Under the pieces are notes generated by a model. That model saw only the letters and a list, made by a program, of their open reading frames with translations, did not search any database and had not been told where the DNA came from. Source: Rhodocyclaceae bacterium (GTDB lineage Bacteria; Pseudomonadota; Gammaproteobacteria; Burkholderiales; Rhodocyclaceae). From it: DNA of 64,000 bases. This document shows, piece by piece, positions 1-7,696 of the stretch (positions within the stretch are counted from its first letter, which is position 1; every line of letters begins with the position of its first letter). The DNA lies in contig JAUXXJ010000046.1 in assembly GCA_030681195.1 (NCBI GenBank), positions 62,001 through 126,000 on the forward strand, read 5' to 3'. A program made the translations under genes and the position numbers.

Positions 1-729
1 TCCTTTGCCTGCAACGAACCGGCCGAACTGTTGCGCGACAGCCTGACGGACGTCGGCGACGACCTCCTGCTCCAGACCTATAGCGCCTTGTTTCTCCAGC
101 CACCGATCCGCGTTTTTCTGAATGCCTCGGTGCACCTCGATGGCTCGCTGATGGGGCCAAGCGCCAAGGCAATCGACGATGTTTTTCGCAGCCACGGCCT
201 GCAACCGGCCGAAAAGATGCGCGATCTGCCCGATCATCTTTCCCGCCTGCTTGAATTTACGGGGCTGCGCTACGCACACGCTGCGGAATCTGAAGCGCGA
301 GGCCATTCCGCTCAAGCCTGCAAGGCATTCGAAGAGGCGCGCAAATTTGCTGCCGACTTCCTGCAACCCTGGCTGCCCGGCTTTGCTGTGGAAATTCGTA
401 CCGCTTGCGAAGAAATGGGTCTTCCGACGCCGTACCAGCATCTGGCCGAGTTGGCCGCCATCGCGGCCTGGGAAGGCGATGCCTGGCGCGAGATTGAAAA
501 GGACAGCAAGCGCGATCGTCCGGAGCGCGAGCCCAGGCAGACGGCATGCAGTCAGTGCGGGAAAGCTTTCGCCGAAGACGCTGCCCTTGTCGCCGTGCAG
601 CGAATCATGGAGAAACGCGGGCTGGACATTTCACACCTGGATCGCTGCCCGCACTGTCGTGGCCTCACTGACAACGGCAAGATCGAAGCGCTCGACATGG
701 CGGAACTGGGTGTTGCAAACCGGCAATGA
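1..729 (+). CDS. TorD/DmsD-family molybdoenzyme chaperone (5' end outside window)
   Basis: The reading frame is open from the first base, so the gene starts upstream and 242 residues are visible; the TTG at 31 is probably internal. The mostly helical protein with an acidic, aromatic core (YSALFLQPP near the start, later LPDHLSRLLEFTGLRYAHAA and LPTPYQHLAELAAIAAWEGD) matches the TorD family, which binds the Tat leader of DMSO-reductase-type molybdenum enzymes and helps cofactor loading in the cytoplasm. Near the C-terminus there are two C-x-x-C pairs (CSQC, CPHC), likely a small zinc site seen in a subset of the family. The client enzyme must lie upstream of the window. Because an ars operon follows, an arsenite/arsenate-type molybdoenzyme is possible, but this is only inference. 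Confidence 0.75.
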   Translation, partial: SFACNEPAELLRDSLTDVGDDLLLQTYSALFLQPPIRVFLNASVHLDGSLMGPSAKAIDDVFRSHGLQPAEKMRDLPDHLSRLLEFTGLRYAHAAESEARGHSAQACKAFEEARKFAADFLQPWLPGFAVEIRTACEEMGLPTPYQHLAELAAIAAWEGDAWREIEKDSKRDRPEREPRQTACSQCGKAFAEDAALVAVQRIMEKRGLDISHLDRCPHCRGLTDNGKIEALDMAELGVANRQ

Positions 730-1262
730 AGTTGCACTTTCTCGCCGTTGCAGGCATCGCATTGCCGTTGCTGGCAATGCCGGCGCGAGGAGAAATGGAC
801 CATCGGGAATATCTCCCGGTAGAAGTCGAGAAGCCTGCCGAGGCCCGGCTGCAACTGCAACGCCAGATCGAAACCGATCTGGCGGATGCCGCCGTGCGGG
901 CAGCAAAGGAACGCGAGGCTGCTGAAGCGGCCCGCCTCGCCATGGAAGCAGAACTTGCCGCCCGCCCCCTCGGCGTGCGTCTCGCCGAAATACGCTGCGC
1001 CACGGTCTGCCACGGTCCCGAGCGCTTTGCCCTCAGCCGCCACACTAGGCTTGGCTGGCAGGCCGTCATCCTGCGCATGCAATACATGAACGGCGCCATT
1101 ATCAAATCCGGGGAAAGCAACGCACTCGCCCGGCATCTGGCCGAAACGCAACCCGCCAGCCCGCTGGCATCCGTTCTGGAATACGCAATGCTGCCTGCCC
1201 TTCTTGCCATCCTCTGGATGGGCAGGCAGGGTTGGCAGCGCTGGAAAACCGAAATAAGGTGA
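726..1262 (+). CDS. Membrane-anchored monoheme c-type cytochrome with CX3CH site
   Basis: The 178-residue protein starts with an ATG overlapping the stop of the TorD-like gene (ATGA), so the two are co-translated. It has a signal peptide (MKLHFLAVAGIALPLLAMPARG), an Ala/Glu-rich probable coiled-coil around residues 35-75, then RCATVCHGPERF, and a C-terminal membrane helix (around 150-168) followed by basic residues. The rest of the domain (CHG..R, then GW..VILRMQYMNGA) has the spacing of small electron-transfer cytochromes c, but the heme motif is C-x3-C-H instead of C-x2-C-H. It probably passes electrons to or from the molybdoenzyme whose chaperone lies upstream. The function is inferred from motif and neighbourhood only. 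Confidence 0.65.
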   Translation: MKLHFLAVAGIALPLLAMPARGEMDHREYLPVEVEKPAEARLQLQRQIETDLADAAVRAAKEREAAEAARLAMEAELAARPLGVRLAEIRCATVCHGPERFALSRHTRLGWQAVILRMQYMNGAIIKSGESNALARHLAETQPASPLASVLEYAMLPALLAILWMGRQGWQRWKTEIR

Positions 1263-1267
1263 ACACG

Positions 1268-1522
1268 ATGCGCTACTTGCGAACCACTGTCTTTCTTATG
1301 CTCTGCGCTGGCAGTAGCGCACACGGAGCGGAACCCCCAATGCCTGCCAAACCGGCAGTCAAAACGCATCCTCCCGCCACAGTAGGGAAGAATGACAAAC
1401 CCCCTCCGGTAAAGCAGTCGCAACCGAAGAGAAAGCCGGCAGGGAGTACGCCACCGGCAGCCGGGCCCACACCACAGATCGACCAGAGCGACCATGGACT
1501 CGGATGCTCCGCCGACACATGA
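1268..1522 (+). CDS. Small secreted proline-rich hypothetical protein
   Basis: This 84-residue protein begins at an ATG six bases after the cytochrome stop codon. It has a clear signal peptide (MRYLRTTVFLMLCAGSSAHGA) followed by about 60 residues rich in Pro, Lys and Gly with no recognisable domain, so it is probably a flexible periplasmic protein. Position suggests it is the last gene of the TorD-cytochrome operon. No function can be assigned. Confidence 0.5.
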   Translation: MRYLRTTVFLMLCAGSSAHGAEPPMPAKPAVKTHPPATVGKNDKPPPVKQSQPKRKPAGSTPPAAGPTPQIDQSDHGLGCSADT

Positions 1523-1654
1523 AATTTTACTAGCCAGTGCAATCAAGGCGAATGCGCAGTGTGACTTCTATGGCGAACTCGCCGATCTGGCCAGCCTGTT
1601 TGTTTCACAAGAAATGACTCGACTCAACGCTATTTCCAGTTAGAATTACGACTC

Positions 1655-1670
1655 TTCCATAATCATGGAA
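1655..1670. promoter_or_regulatory. Likely ArsR operator (inverted repeat)
   Basis: TTCCATAATCATGGAA is an inverted repeat (TTCCATRATYATGGAA) ending 8 bases before the arsR start. A -10-like TAGAAT lies at 1641-1646. The position fits autorepression of the ars operon by ArsR, released by arsenite. Binding has not been shown; this is from symmetry and location. Confidence 0.55.
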
Positions 1671-1678
1671 ATGTTGTA

Positions 1679-2032
1679 ATGGATATTCAGACTGCTGTTG
1701 GAAAGCTCGCCGCACTGGCACAGGAAACCAGGTTGTCGATTTTTCGCCTTCTGGTCGAGAAGGGGCCGGACGGCATGAACGCCGGGGCGATTGCCGAGAC
1801 GCTTGACCTGGCCCCGGCCACCTTGTCTTTTCACATTGCCCATCTGGCACGAGCGGGCCTGGTCAGTTCCCGTCAGGAAAGCCGCTTCATTTTCTACTCG
1901 GCCAGTTTTACGGCGATGGACGACCTGATTGCCTACCTGACGGATAACTGTTGTCAGGGGCAAGCGCAATGCCTGCCAAAAACTGCCGCTAAAACCGCTT
2001 CCAATCCTCGTACCCGCCGCAAAGCGGCATAA
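1679..2032 (+). CDS. arsR: Arsenite-responsive ArsR repressor
   Basis: A 117-residue winged-helix repressor of the ArsR/SmtB family that should repress the ars operon until As(III) binds. The helix-turn-helix is LDLAPATLSFHIAHLARAGL and the wing RQESRFIFYSA. The DNA-recognition helix lacks the ELCVCD cysteine motif of the plasmid/E. coli type; instead Cys91, Cys92 and Cys98 (CCQGQAQC) sit near the C-terminus with the CC-x5-C spacing known from the Acidithiobacillus ferrooxidans ArsR, so the sensing site is of that type. It begins 8 bases after a perfect inverted repeat and is followed after 10 bases by arsC. Confidence 0.9.
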   Translation: MDIQTAVGKLAALAQETRLSIFRLLVEKGPDGMNAGAIAETLDLAPATLSFHIAHLARAGLVSSRQESRFIFYSASFTAMDDLIAYLTDNCCQGQAQCLPKTAAKTASNPRTRRKAA

Positions 2033-2042
2033 AGGAGACCTC

Positions 2043-2528
2043 ATGACCTTCAATGTTCTTGTTCTTTGCACCGGCAACTCCGCCCGCTCGATCCTCGGCG
2101 AAATGCTGTTCAATCACCTCGGCCAGGGCCGCATCAAGGCGTATTCAGCCGGCAGCAAACCCGGCGGCGTGGTGAATCCGGTGGCGCTCGAAACACTGAC
2201 GAAGCACGGCGTCCCCTGCGAGGGATCGCGCAGCAAATCGTGGGATGAATTTGCCGTGCCGTCAGCGCCGACTTTTGACTTCATCTTCACCGTCTGCTCC
2301 AACGCCGCCAACGAAGTCTGCCCGGTCTGGCCCGGTCATCCGACCACCGCTCACTGGACGATTCCCGATCCAGCCCACGTCGAGCCGATGGCAGCGCGCC
2401 GCGAAGCCTTCGAAACGGCCTACCAGTCGCTACGCAAACGCATCGAAGCCTTCCTCGCCCTGCCGCTGGAAAGCATGAGCCGCGAGGAAGTGCTAGCCGC
2501 CGCGCGCCGGATTCACGAGGAAGCCTGA
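2043..2528 (+). CDS. arsC: Arsenate reductase, low-molecular-weight phosphatase type
   Basis: A 161-residue cytoplasmic enzyme reducing arsenate to arsenite for export. The phosphatase-type loop VLCTGNSARS is near the N-terminus with the nucleophilic Cys, and further cysteines (CEG, VCSNAANEVC) are suited to the disulfide relay of the thioredoxin- or glutathione-coupled family; which reductant is used is not evident. A GGAG-like site precedes the ATG. The segment FAVPSAPTFDF (2253-2276) is encoded by a copy of the 24-bp dispersed repeat of this genome, placed in frame between conserved blocks. Confidence 0.92.
   Translation: MTFNVLVLCTGNSARSILGEMLFNHLGQGRIKAYSAGSKPGGVVNPVALETLTKHGVPCEGSRSKSWDEFAVPSAPTFDFIFTVCSNAANEVCPVWPGHPTTAHWTIPDPAHVEPMAARREAFETAYQSLRKRIEAFLALPLESMSREEVLAAARRIHEEA
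2253..2276 (+). repeat. 24-bp dispersed repeat, copy inside arsC
   Basis: GCCGTGCCGTCAGCGCC then GACTTTT; two mismatches to the consensus. In frame in arsC, encoding AVPSAPTF. Confidence 0.7.
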
Positions 2529-2529
2529 A

Positions 2530-3606
2530 ATGTCAGCGCAATGCGAAGTCGCCGCCAAGCAGATCGCCGGTGCCCCCATCGGCTTTTTCGAACGCTGGCT
2601 GACGCTCTGGGTATTCCTCTGCATCCTCGGCGGCACAGCATTGGGTGTGGCCCTGCCGGCCGTCGCCCAGGCCGTGGGGCGCATGGAAATCGCCCAAGTC
2701 AATCTACCGGTCGGCCTGCTGATCTGGGTGATGATCATCCCGATGCTGATGAAGATCGACTTCGATTCGTTGCATGAAGTCCGCCAGCAGAAGGCCGGTA
2801 TCGGCATTACCCTGTTCGTCAACTGGGCCGTCAAACCCTTCACCATGGCACTGCTGGGCTGGATCTTCATCCGTCACGTCTTTGCCCCCTATCTGCCGGC
2901 CGAACAGCTCGACAGCTACATCGCCGGCCTGATTCTGCTCGGCGCAGCGCCCTGCACGGCGATGGTCTTCGTCTGGAGCAACCTGTGCAAGGGCGACGCC
3001 AACTTCACCATCACGCAAGTAGCGCTGAACGATCTGGTGATGGTGTTTGCCTTCGCGCCCATCGTCGCCCTCCTGCTCGGCGTTTCTGCCATTCCGATTC
3101 CGTGGGACACGTTGTTCCTTTCGGTGGTGATGTACATCGTCATCCCTCTCACGCTTGCCCAGCTCTGGCGCAACGCACTGCTGAAAAAAGGCCAAGCGCA
3201 TTTCGACGCGACGATGGCGAAGATCGGTCCGTGGACGATTACCGCGCTGCTCGCCACGCTGGTGCTGCTGTTCGCCTTTCAGGGCGAGGCTATCATCGAG
3301 CAACCGCTGATCATCGGCATGCTGGCGGTGCCGATCCTGTTGCAGGGCCTGTTCATCGCCGCGCTGGGCTATTGGCTCAACCGCAAGTTCCGCGTCGCGC
3401 ACAACATCGCCGGCCCGTCGACGATGATCGGCGCCAGCAATTTCTTCGAACTCGCGGTGGCGGTCGCCATCGTGCTCTACGGCTTCGAATCCGGTGCCGC
3501 GCTGGCCACCGTGGTCGGCGTGCTGATCGAAGTGCCGGTGATGCTCTGGCTGGTGCGCATGGTCAATGGCACTAAACAATGGTATGAAAAAGGAGTGACA
3601 TCATGA
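2530..3606 (+). CDS. acr3: ACR3-type arsenite efflux permease
   Basis: A 358-residue inner-membrane protein with about ten hydrophobic helices, of the BART superfamily ACR3 family, exporting As(III) with the proton motive force or with ArsA. Diagnostic segments are GAAPCTAMVFVWSNL (with the conserved cysteine), GDANFTITQVALNDLVM and GASNFFELAVAVAIVLYG. It starts one base after the arsC stop codon and its end overlaps arsD by four bases, so all are translated together. Length and order arsR-arsC-acr3-arsD-arsA are typical. Confidence 0.95.
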   Translation: MSAQCEVAAKQIAGAPIGFFERWLTLWVFLCILGGTALGVALPAVAQAVGRMEIAQVNLPVGLLIWVMIIPMLMKIDFDSLHEVRQQKAGIGITLFVNWAVKPFTMALLGWIFIRHVFAPYLPAEQLDSYIAGLILLGAAPCTAMVFVWSNLCKGDANFTITQVALNDLVMVFAFAPIVALLLGVSAIPIPWDTLFLSVVMYIVIPLTLAQLWRNALLKKGQAHFDATMAKIGPWTITALLATLVLLFAFQGEAIIEQPLIIGMLAVPILLQGLFIAALGYWLNRKFRVAHNIAGPSTMIGASNFFELAVAVAIVLYGFESGAALATVVGVLIEVPVMLWLVRMVNGTKQWYEKGVTS

Positions 3607-3971
3607 AAAAACTTGAAATCTTTGATCCCGCGATGTGTTGTTCCACCGGTGTCTGTGGCGTCGAGGTCGATCCCGTACTGGCCCAGTTTGCCGCCGACCT
3701 GCAATGGGTGGGCGAACAGGGCGTGGCGGTGAGTCGCCACAACCTCGGCCAGGAACCCGCCGCCTTCGCTGAGAACCCGACGGTAGTCAAGGAAATGGAA
3801 GCCGGCATGGAACGCCTGCCGGTGATCCTGATCGATGGCCAGATCATGTCGACCGGACTTTATCCATCACGTGCGCAACTGGCACAGAAGCTCGGTCTAA
3901 AAGTCGGCGCTGGCGAGTCGGCAGCGGCACCTGCACAATCCTGTTGCTCGCCGAAATCAGGTTGCTGCTGA
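3603..3971 (+). CDS. arsD: Arsenite metallochaperone ArsD
   Basis: A 122-residue thioredoxin-fold protein that hands As(III) to the ArsA ATPase. The As-binding Cys12-Cys13 and Cys18 (DPAMCCSTGVCGVEVDP) are present, and a second cysteine cluster (SCC and GCC) is at the very C-terminus, as in many ArsD proteins. It overlaps acr3 by ATGA and shares ATGA with arsA. The stretch LKVGAGESAAA (3899-3922) comes from the 24-bp dispersed repeat in the flexible linker before the C-terminal cysteines. Confidence 0.93.
   Translation: MKKLEIFDPAMCCSTGVCGVEVDPVLAQFAADLQWVGEQGVAVSRHNLGQEPAAFAENPTVVKEMEAGMERLPVILIDGQIMSTGLYPSRAQLAQKLGLKVGAGESAAAPAQSCCSPKSGCC
3899..3922 (-). repeat. 24-bp dispersed repeat, copy inside arsD
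   Basis: Reverse-orientation copy with one mismatch to the GAGACGGC variant, in frame in arsD as KVGAGESA. Confidence 0.8.
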
Positions 3972-5761
3972 TGGCACTTCCCGCAGTCAGCACGCGCCAC
4001 CTGTTCTTCACCGGCAAGGGCGGCGTCGGCAAGACCTCCCTTTCTTGCGCCACCGGGCTCGCGCTCGCCGAAGCGGGTAAGAAGGTGTTGATCGTCAGTA
4101 CCGATCCGGCCTCCAACCTCGATGAGGTGCTGGGCATTCCGCTCGGGAGCATGCCGACCGCGATCCCCGGTGCGCTCAATCTCTATGCGCTCAATATCGA
4201 CCCGGTCGCCGCTGCTGCCGAGTACCGTGAGCGTATGGTCGCCCCGTATCGCAACATCCTGCCCGCCGCCGCGATCCAGAGCATGGAGGAGCAGTTCTCC
4301 GGCGCCTGCACCGTCGAGATCGCCGCCTTTGACGAATTTTCCAAGCTGCTCGGTGATCCAACGGCAACCGCAGATTTCGATCACATCATCTTCGATACGG
4401 CCCCCACCGGCCACACCTTGCGCCTGCTGACCCTGCCTTCGGCCTGGAGCGGTTTCATCGCTTCCTCGACCGGCGGCGCCTCCTGTCTCGGTCCGCTGGC
4501 CGGATTGGAAAAGCAGAAAGCCCTTTACGCCGCCACCGTCGCCCGGCTATCCGACCCCAAGGAAACCACCGTCGTATTGGTGAGCCGGCCCGAGCAAGCC
4601 GCGCTGGCAGAAGCCGAGCGGACGCGTACCGAACTGGCCACGCTGGGGGTGAGCAACCAGTATCTGGCCATCAATGGTGTCTTCACGGCACAAACGCCCG
4701 GCGATGCGATTGCCGATGCCATGACCCGCCGCGGTGTGGAAGCGCTCGCCGCGATGCCCGCCGGTCTGACCGAGCTGCCCGGCAGTACCACTGCCTTTGT
4801 GCCCAAGGGCACCGTGGGCCTGGAATCCCTGCGCCTGCTGGCCAGCGAACCAGGCGAACAGTCTGCCACCCAACCGTTGGAAGACACCGACCCTCCCACT
4901 GGATTAATGCCCCTCGCCGAAATGGTCGATCAGATCTCCCGCAGTGGGCACGGTGTCATCATGACCATGGGCAAGGGTGGCGTCGGCAAGACCACGCTGG
5001 CCGCCGCCATTGCCGCATCGCTGGCGCGGCGCGGCCATGCAGTGCATCTGTCGACCACCGACCCGGCCGCACATGTCGCGCAGAGCATTGCCGAAGCGAT
5101 CCCCGGCCTGACGGTGAGCCGTATCGACCCGGCTGCCGAAGTGGCGAAATACACCGCCGAAGTGCTGGCCAAGGCCGGCAATCAATTGGATCAGGCCGGC
5201 CTTGCCTTGCTGGAAGAAGACCTGCGCTCGCCCTGCACCGAGGAGATCGCCGTCTTCCGCGCCTTCGCCCAGGCCGTGCATGCGGGGAATGATGGCTTTG
5301 TGGTGCTCGATACCGCCCCGACCGGCCATACCCTGCTGCTGCTCGACGCCGCCGAGGCCTATCACCGGGAAGTTCTCCGCACCCGTGGCGAAATGCCGGA
5401 AAGCGTCGTCGAACTGCTGCCGCGCCTGCGCGACCCCAATTACACGCACGTCTTCATCGTCACGCTGGCCGAGGCGACCCCGGTGCATGAAGCAGAACGT
5501 TTGCAAGCTGACTTGGCCCGCGCCCGCATCAAACCTTACGCCTGGATCATCAACCAGAGTCTGTATGCCAGCGGCACCACCGATCCACTGCTGCACCAGC
5601 GCGGGCTTTATGAGCTGCCCTTCATCCGTCGCGTGGTAACCGCGCTTTCGCCCCAGACCGCCCTGTTGCCTTGGCTGGCAGAGCCGCCGGTGGGCAGCGC
5701 AGGGCTTGCACGCATCGTCCTCAGCGATAATCGCCGTCCCGCCAGCGCCGACTTTTCATGA
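3971..5761 (+). CDS. arsA: Arsenite-translocating ATPase ArsA (two-domain)
   Basis: A 596-residue ATPase that energises arsenite export through the membrane permease. Two homologous halves each carry a deviant Walker A loop (FTGKGGVGKTSLS and MGKGGVGKTTLAAA) and the ArsA signature DTAPTGHTLRLL / DTAPTGHTLLLL; cysteines at SGACTVEI, GGASCLG and SPCTEEI suit the metal site. I chose the ATG at 3971 because it shares ATGA with the arsD stop; an upstream in-frame ATG (3944) would lie inside arsD. The last residues RRPASADFS and the stop come from a copy of the 24-bp dispersed repeat, so the native C-terminus has been replaced or extended by it. Confidence 0.94.
   Translation: MALPAVSTRHLFFTGKGGVGKTSLSCATGLALAEAGKKVLIVSTDPASNLDEVLGIPLGSMPTAIPGALNLYALNIDPVAAAAEYRERMVAPYRNILPAAAIQSMEEQFSGACTVEIAAFDEFSKLLGDPTATADFDHIIFDTAPTGHTLRLLTLPSAWSGFIASSTGGASCLGPLAGLEKQKALYAATVARLSDPKETTVVLVSRPEQAALAEAERTRTELATLGVSNQYLAINGVFTAQTPGDAIADAMTRRGVEALAAMPAGLTELPGSTTAFVPKGTVGLESLRLLASEPGEQSATQPLEDTDPPTGLMPLAEMVDQISRSGHGVIMTMGKGGVGKTTLAAAIAASLARRGHAVHLSTTDPAAHVAQSIAEAIPGLTVSRIDPAAEVAKYTAEVLAKAGNQLDQAGLALLEEDLRSPCTEEIAVFRAFAQAVHAGNDGFVVLDTAPTGHTLLLLDAAEAYHREVLRTRGEMPESVVELLPRLRDPNYTHVFIVTLAEATPVHEAERLQADLARARIKPYAWIINQSLYASGTTDPLLHQRGLYELPFIRRVVTALSPQTALLPWLAEPPVGSAGLARIVLSDNRRPASADFS
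5733..5756 (+). repeat. 24-bp dispersed repeat at the 3' end of arsA
   Basis: Perfect copy of GCCGTCCCGCCAGCGCC + GACTTTT. It encodes the last residues of ArsA (RPASADFS) and ends two bases before the dsbB start codon. Confidence 0.9.
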
Positions 5762-6264
5762 ACCGCATTTCTGCTACCACCGGTTGGGGTCTTCTGACGG
5801 CGGCCTGCGTGCTGACCGTCGGCGCAAGTTTCGGCCTGACGGTCTGGCTCAATCTGCATCCCTGCCACCTGTGCATTTTCCAACGCCTGCTGTTCATGGT
5901 GATGGCGTTGTTTGCGCTGGTGGCCACCCTCAGCAGCGCTTGGCCCCGGTGTGCGGCCGGCATGGGCTTCGTGGCCGCTGCCCTTGGCGGCATGGCCACG
6001 GCGGCCTCTCAAAGCTGGCTGCAATGGCAGCCAGCCGGTAGCGTCACCTGCGCCGGCAATCAGCCGAGCATGCTGGAACGCTTCGTCGAATGGCTCGGCC
6101 AGCTTCAGCCCGAGCTGTTTCTGGCGACGGGTTTCTGCGAGAACAAGGAACTGACGATTCTCGGCCTGAGCCTCGCCAATCTCGCTTTTATTTCCTACGC
6201 AGCGCTGGGTGCATTCGCGCTCTGGCTGTTGATGCGATATTCAATCCGGAGCAAATCAACATGA
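5758..6264 (+). CDS. dsbB: Disulfide bond formation protein DsbB
   Basis: A 168-residue inner-membrane protein with four hydrophobic helices that reoxidises DsbA and passes electrons to quinone. The first periplasmic pair is CHLC (residues 36-39); the second pair is TCAGN and GFCEN around residues 98 and 127. The start overlaps the arsA stop (ATGA), so it is translated from the ars message, which is unusual for dsbB. It heads a run of thiol-redox genes. Confidence 0.9.
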   Translation: MNRISATTGWGLLTAACVLTVGASFGLTVWLNLHPCHLCIFQRLLFMVMALFALVATLSSAWPRCAAGMGFVAAALGGMATAASQSWLQWQPAGSVTCAGNQPSMLERFVEWLGQLQPELFLATGFCENKELTILGLSLANLAFISYAALGAFALWLLMRYSIRSKST

Positions 6265-6422
6265 ACCTGACGCGACGCGAATTCCATCGTCTGCTGCTGG
6301 CCGGCGGCCTGATCGGCGCTGGCCTATCGACGGTGGGGGCGGCGCCGGCCTTGCAAGAAGGCAGCGACTGGTCGCAGGTCAATCCGCCGCAACCGGGCGC
6401 GGATAGCCAGGTAGAACGCTGA
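6261..6422 (+). CDS. Short Tat-signal protein resembling a DsbA N-terminus
   Basis: This 53-residue reading frame overlaps the dsbB stop by four bases. It has a twin-arginine leader (TRREFHRLLLAGGLIGAGL) and a short mature part ending QVNPPQPGADSQVER. The block DW..VNPPQP is what betaproteobacterial DsbA proteins carry just before their first strand and CPHC motif, but here a TGA stops the frame at that point. It is probably the left-over front of a dsbA gene, or a small secreted peptide. The TGA is not followed by DsbA-like sequence, so selenocysteine readthrough is not supported. Confidence 0.5.
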   Translation: MNLTRREFHRLLLAGGLIGAGLSTVGAAPALQEGSDWSQVNPPQPGADSQVER

Positions 6423-6423
6423 G

Positions 6424-7677
6424 ATGCGACGCTGGATTTTCGCGCTCTTCTGCCTGTTCGCGGCGTTCTCAGCGCGAGCGGACGATCTTTGGGTAACGAC
6501 CGGCCCGGACGGTCAGCCGCAAATTCAACTGTACTTCTTCTGGTCGCTGACTTGCCCGCACTGCACGGTGGCACACCCGCATATAACGGCGATTCCGCAG
6601 CAGCGCCCGTGGGTTGCTCTGCATGAATTCGAGTTATCGAAAAATGATAAGAACATCGACCGCTTTGAGGCGCTTTCGCGTGCCGCCGGTGGCGAGGCGG
6701 CGTCGATGCCCAGCTTCATTTTTTGCGGCGAGCTGCATAGCGGCTGGGATGGCGCCGACGGGATGGGCAAGTTGCTGCTGCAGCGCCTCGACGCCTGCCG
6801 TGCACGCGGACTCGCGGAACAGCCGGCGGTCGATCCTGCCGTGGGCGTCGGACAAGTCGAGATTCCTTTGTTTGGCCGTGTTGATGCGGAAAGCCTCTCG
6901 CTGCCGGCGTTGACGCTGGTACTGGCCGGGCTCGATGCCTTCAATCCCTGCGCCTTTTTCGTGTTGCTGTTCCTGCTGTCGATGATGGCGCACCAGAAGA
7001 GCCGTGGCCGCATGCTCTTGATCGGCGGCATCTTCGTGACGATCTCCGGCCTGATGTATTTCGCCTTCATGGCGGCCTGGCTCAATGTCTTCCAGCTCTT
7101 TGGCCATCTCGGCTGGGTAACGCTGGCCGCCGGCGCACTGGCCGTGTTTGTCGGTCTGGTAAACGTGAAGGATTTCTTCTGGTTCGAGAAAGGTCTTTCG
7201 TTCTCGATTCCTGAATCGAAAAAGCCGGATATTTTCCGCCGGTCGCGCGCGATCCTGAGCGCCAACAACCTGCCGGCGATGATCGCCGCCACGGCCTTTC
7301 TCGCCATTGCCGCCAATTTCTACGAACTGCTGTGCACCGCCGGCTTCCCGATGGTCTACACGCGCTTGCTGACGCTCGCCGACCTGTCTGCGAGCGGTCG
7401 CTATGCCTGGCTGGCGATTTACAACCTGATCTATGTGCTGCCGTTGGCCGCCATCGTGGTCGTTTTCGCGCGCACGCTCGGCGCCCGCAAGCTGACGGAA
7501 CGCGAAGGACGCCTGCTCAAACTCATGTCCGGGCTGATGATGCTGGGTCTGGGCACGCAGCTCCTCTTTGCTCCCGAACGTATCAGCCAGGTGGGTATTG
7601 CCTTCCTGCTGATGGCGCTGGCGATGGGGCTAACCTGGCTGGCCGCACGACTGACACGAAACAAGGAAAACACATGA
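6424..7677 (+). CDS. Secreted thioredoxin domain fused to CcdA/DsbD-like membrane domain
   Basis: A 417-residue membrane protein. A signal peptide is followed by a thioredoxin-fold domain (about residues 25-140) with the active site FFWSLTCPHC, then about six to seven transmembrane helices from residue 158 on, with conserved cysteines in NPCAFFVLLF and NFYELLCTAGFP, the arrangement of the CcdA/DsbD electron-transfer family. It should carry reducing equivalents from the cytoplasm across the membrane to its periplasmic thioredoxin domain. It follows the DsbA-like stub directly, and the set dsbB, thioredoxin-CcdA, MBL and rhodanese looks like one co-transcribed thiol/sulfur module. Confidence 0.8.
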   Translation: MRRWIFALFCLFAAFSARADDLWVTTGPDGQPQIQLYFFWSLTCPHCTVAHPHITAIPQQRPWVALHEFELSKNDKNIDRFEALSRAAGGEAASMPSFIFCGELHSGWDGADGMGKLLLQRLDACRARGLAEQPAVDPAVGVGQVEIPLFGRVDAESLSLPALTLVLAGLDAFNPCAFFVLLFLLSMMAHQKSRGRMLLIGGIFVTISGLMYFAFMAAWLNVFQLFGHLGWVTLAAGALAVFVGLVNVKDFFWFEKGLSFSIPESKKPDIFRRSRAILSANNLPAMIAATAFLAIAANFYELLCTAGFPMVYTRLLTLADLSASGRYAWLAIYNLIYVLPLAAIVVVFARTLGARKLTEREGRLLKLMSGLMMLGLGTQLLFAPERISQVGIAFLLMALAMGLTWLAARLTRNKENT

Positions 7678-7696
7678 ATCCCCCTACTGAGGTTCA

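Noticed and set aside
6420..6422. TGA after the Tat-signal stub as another selenocysteine codon
   Set aside because: The sequence after the TGA in that frame does not resemble DsbA or any thioredoxin fold, and the next gene starts at once in another frame.
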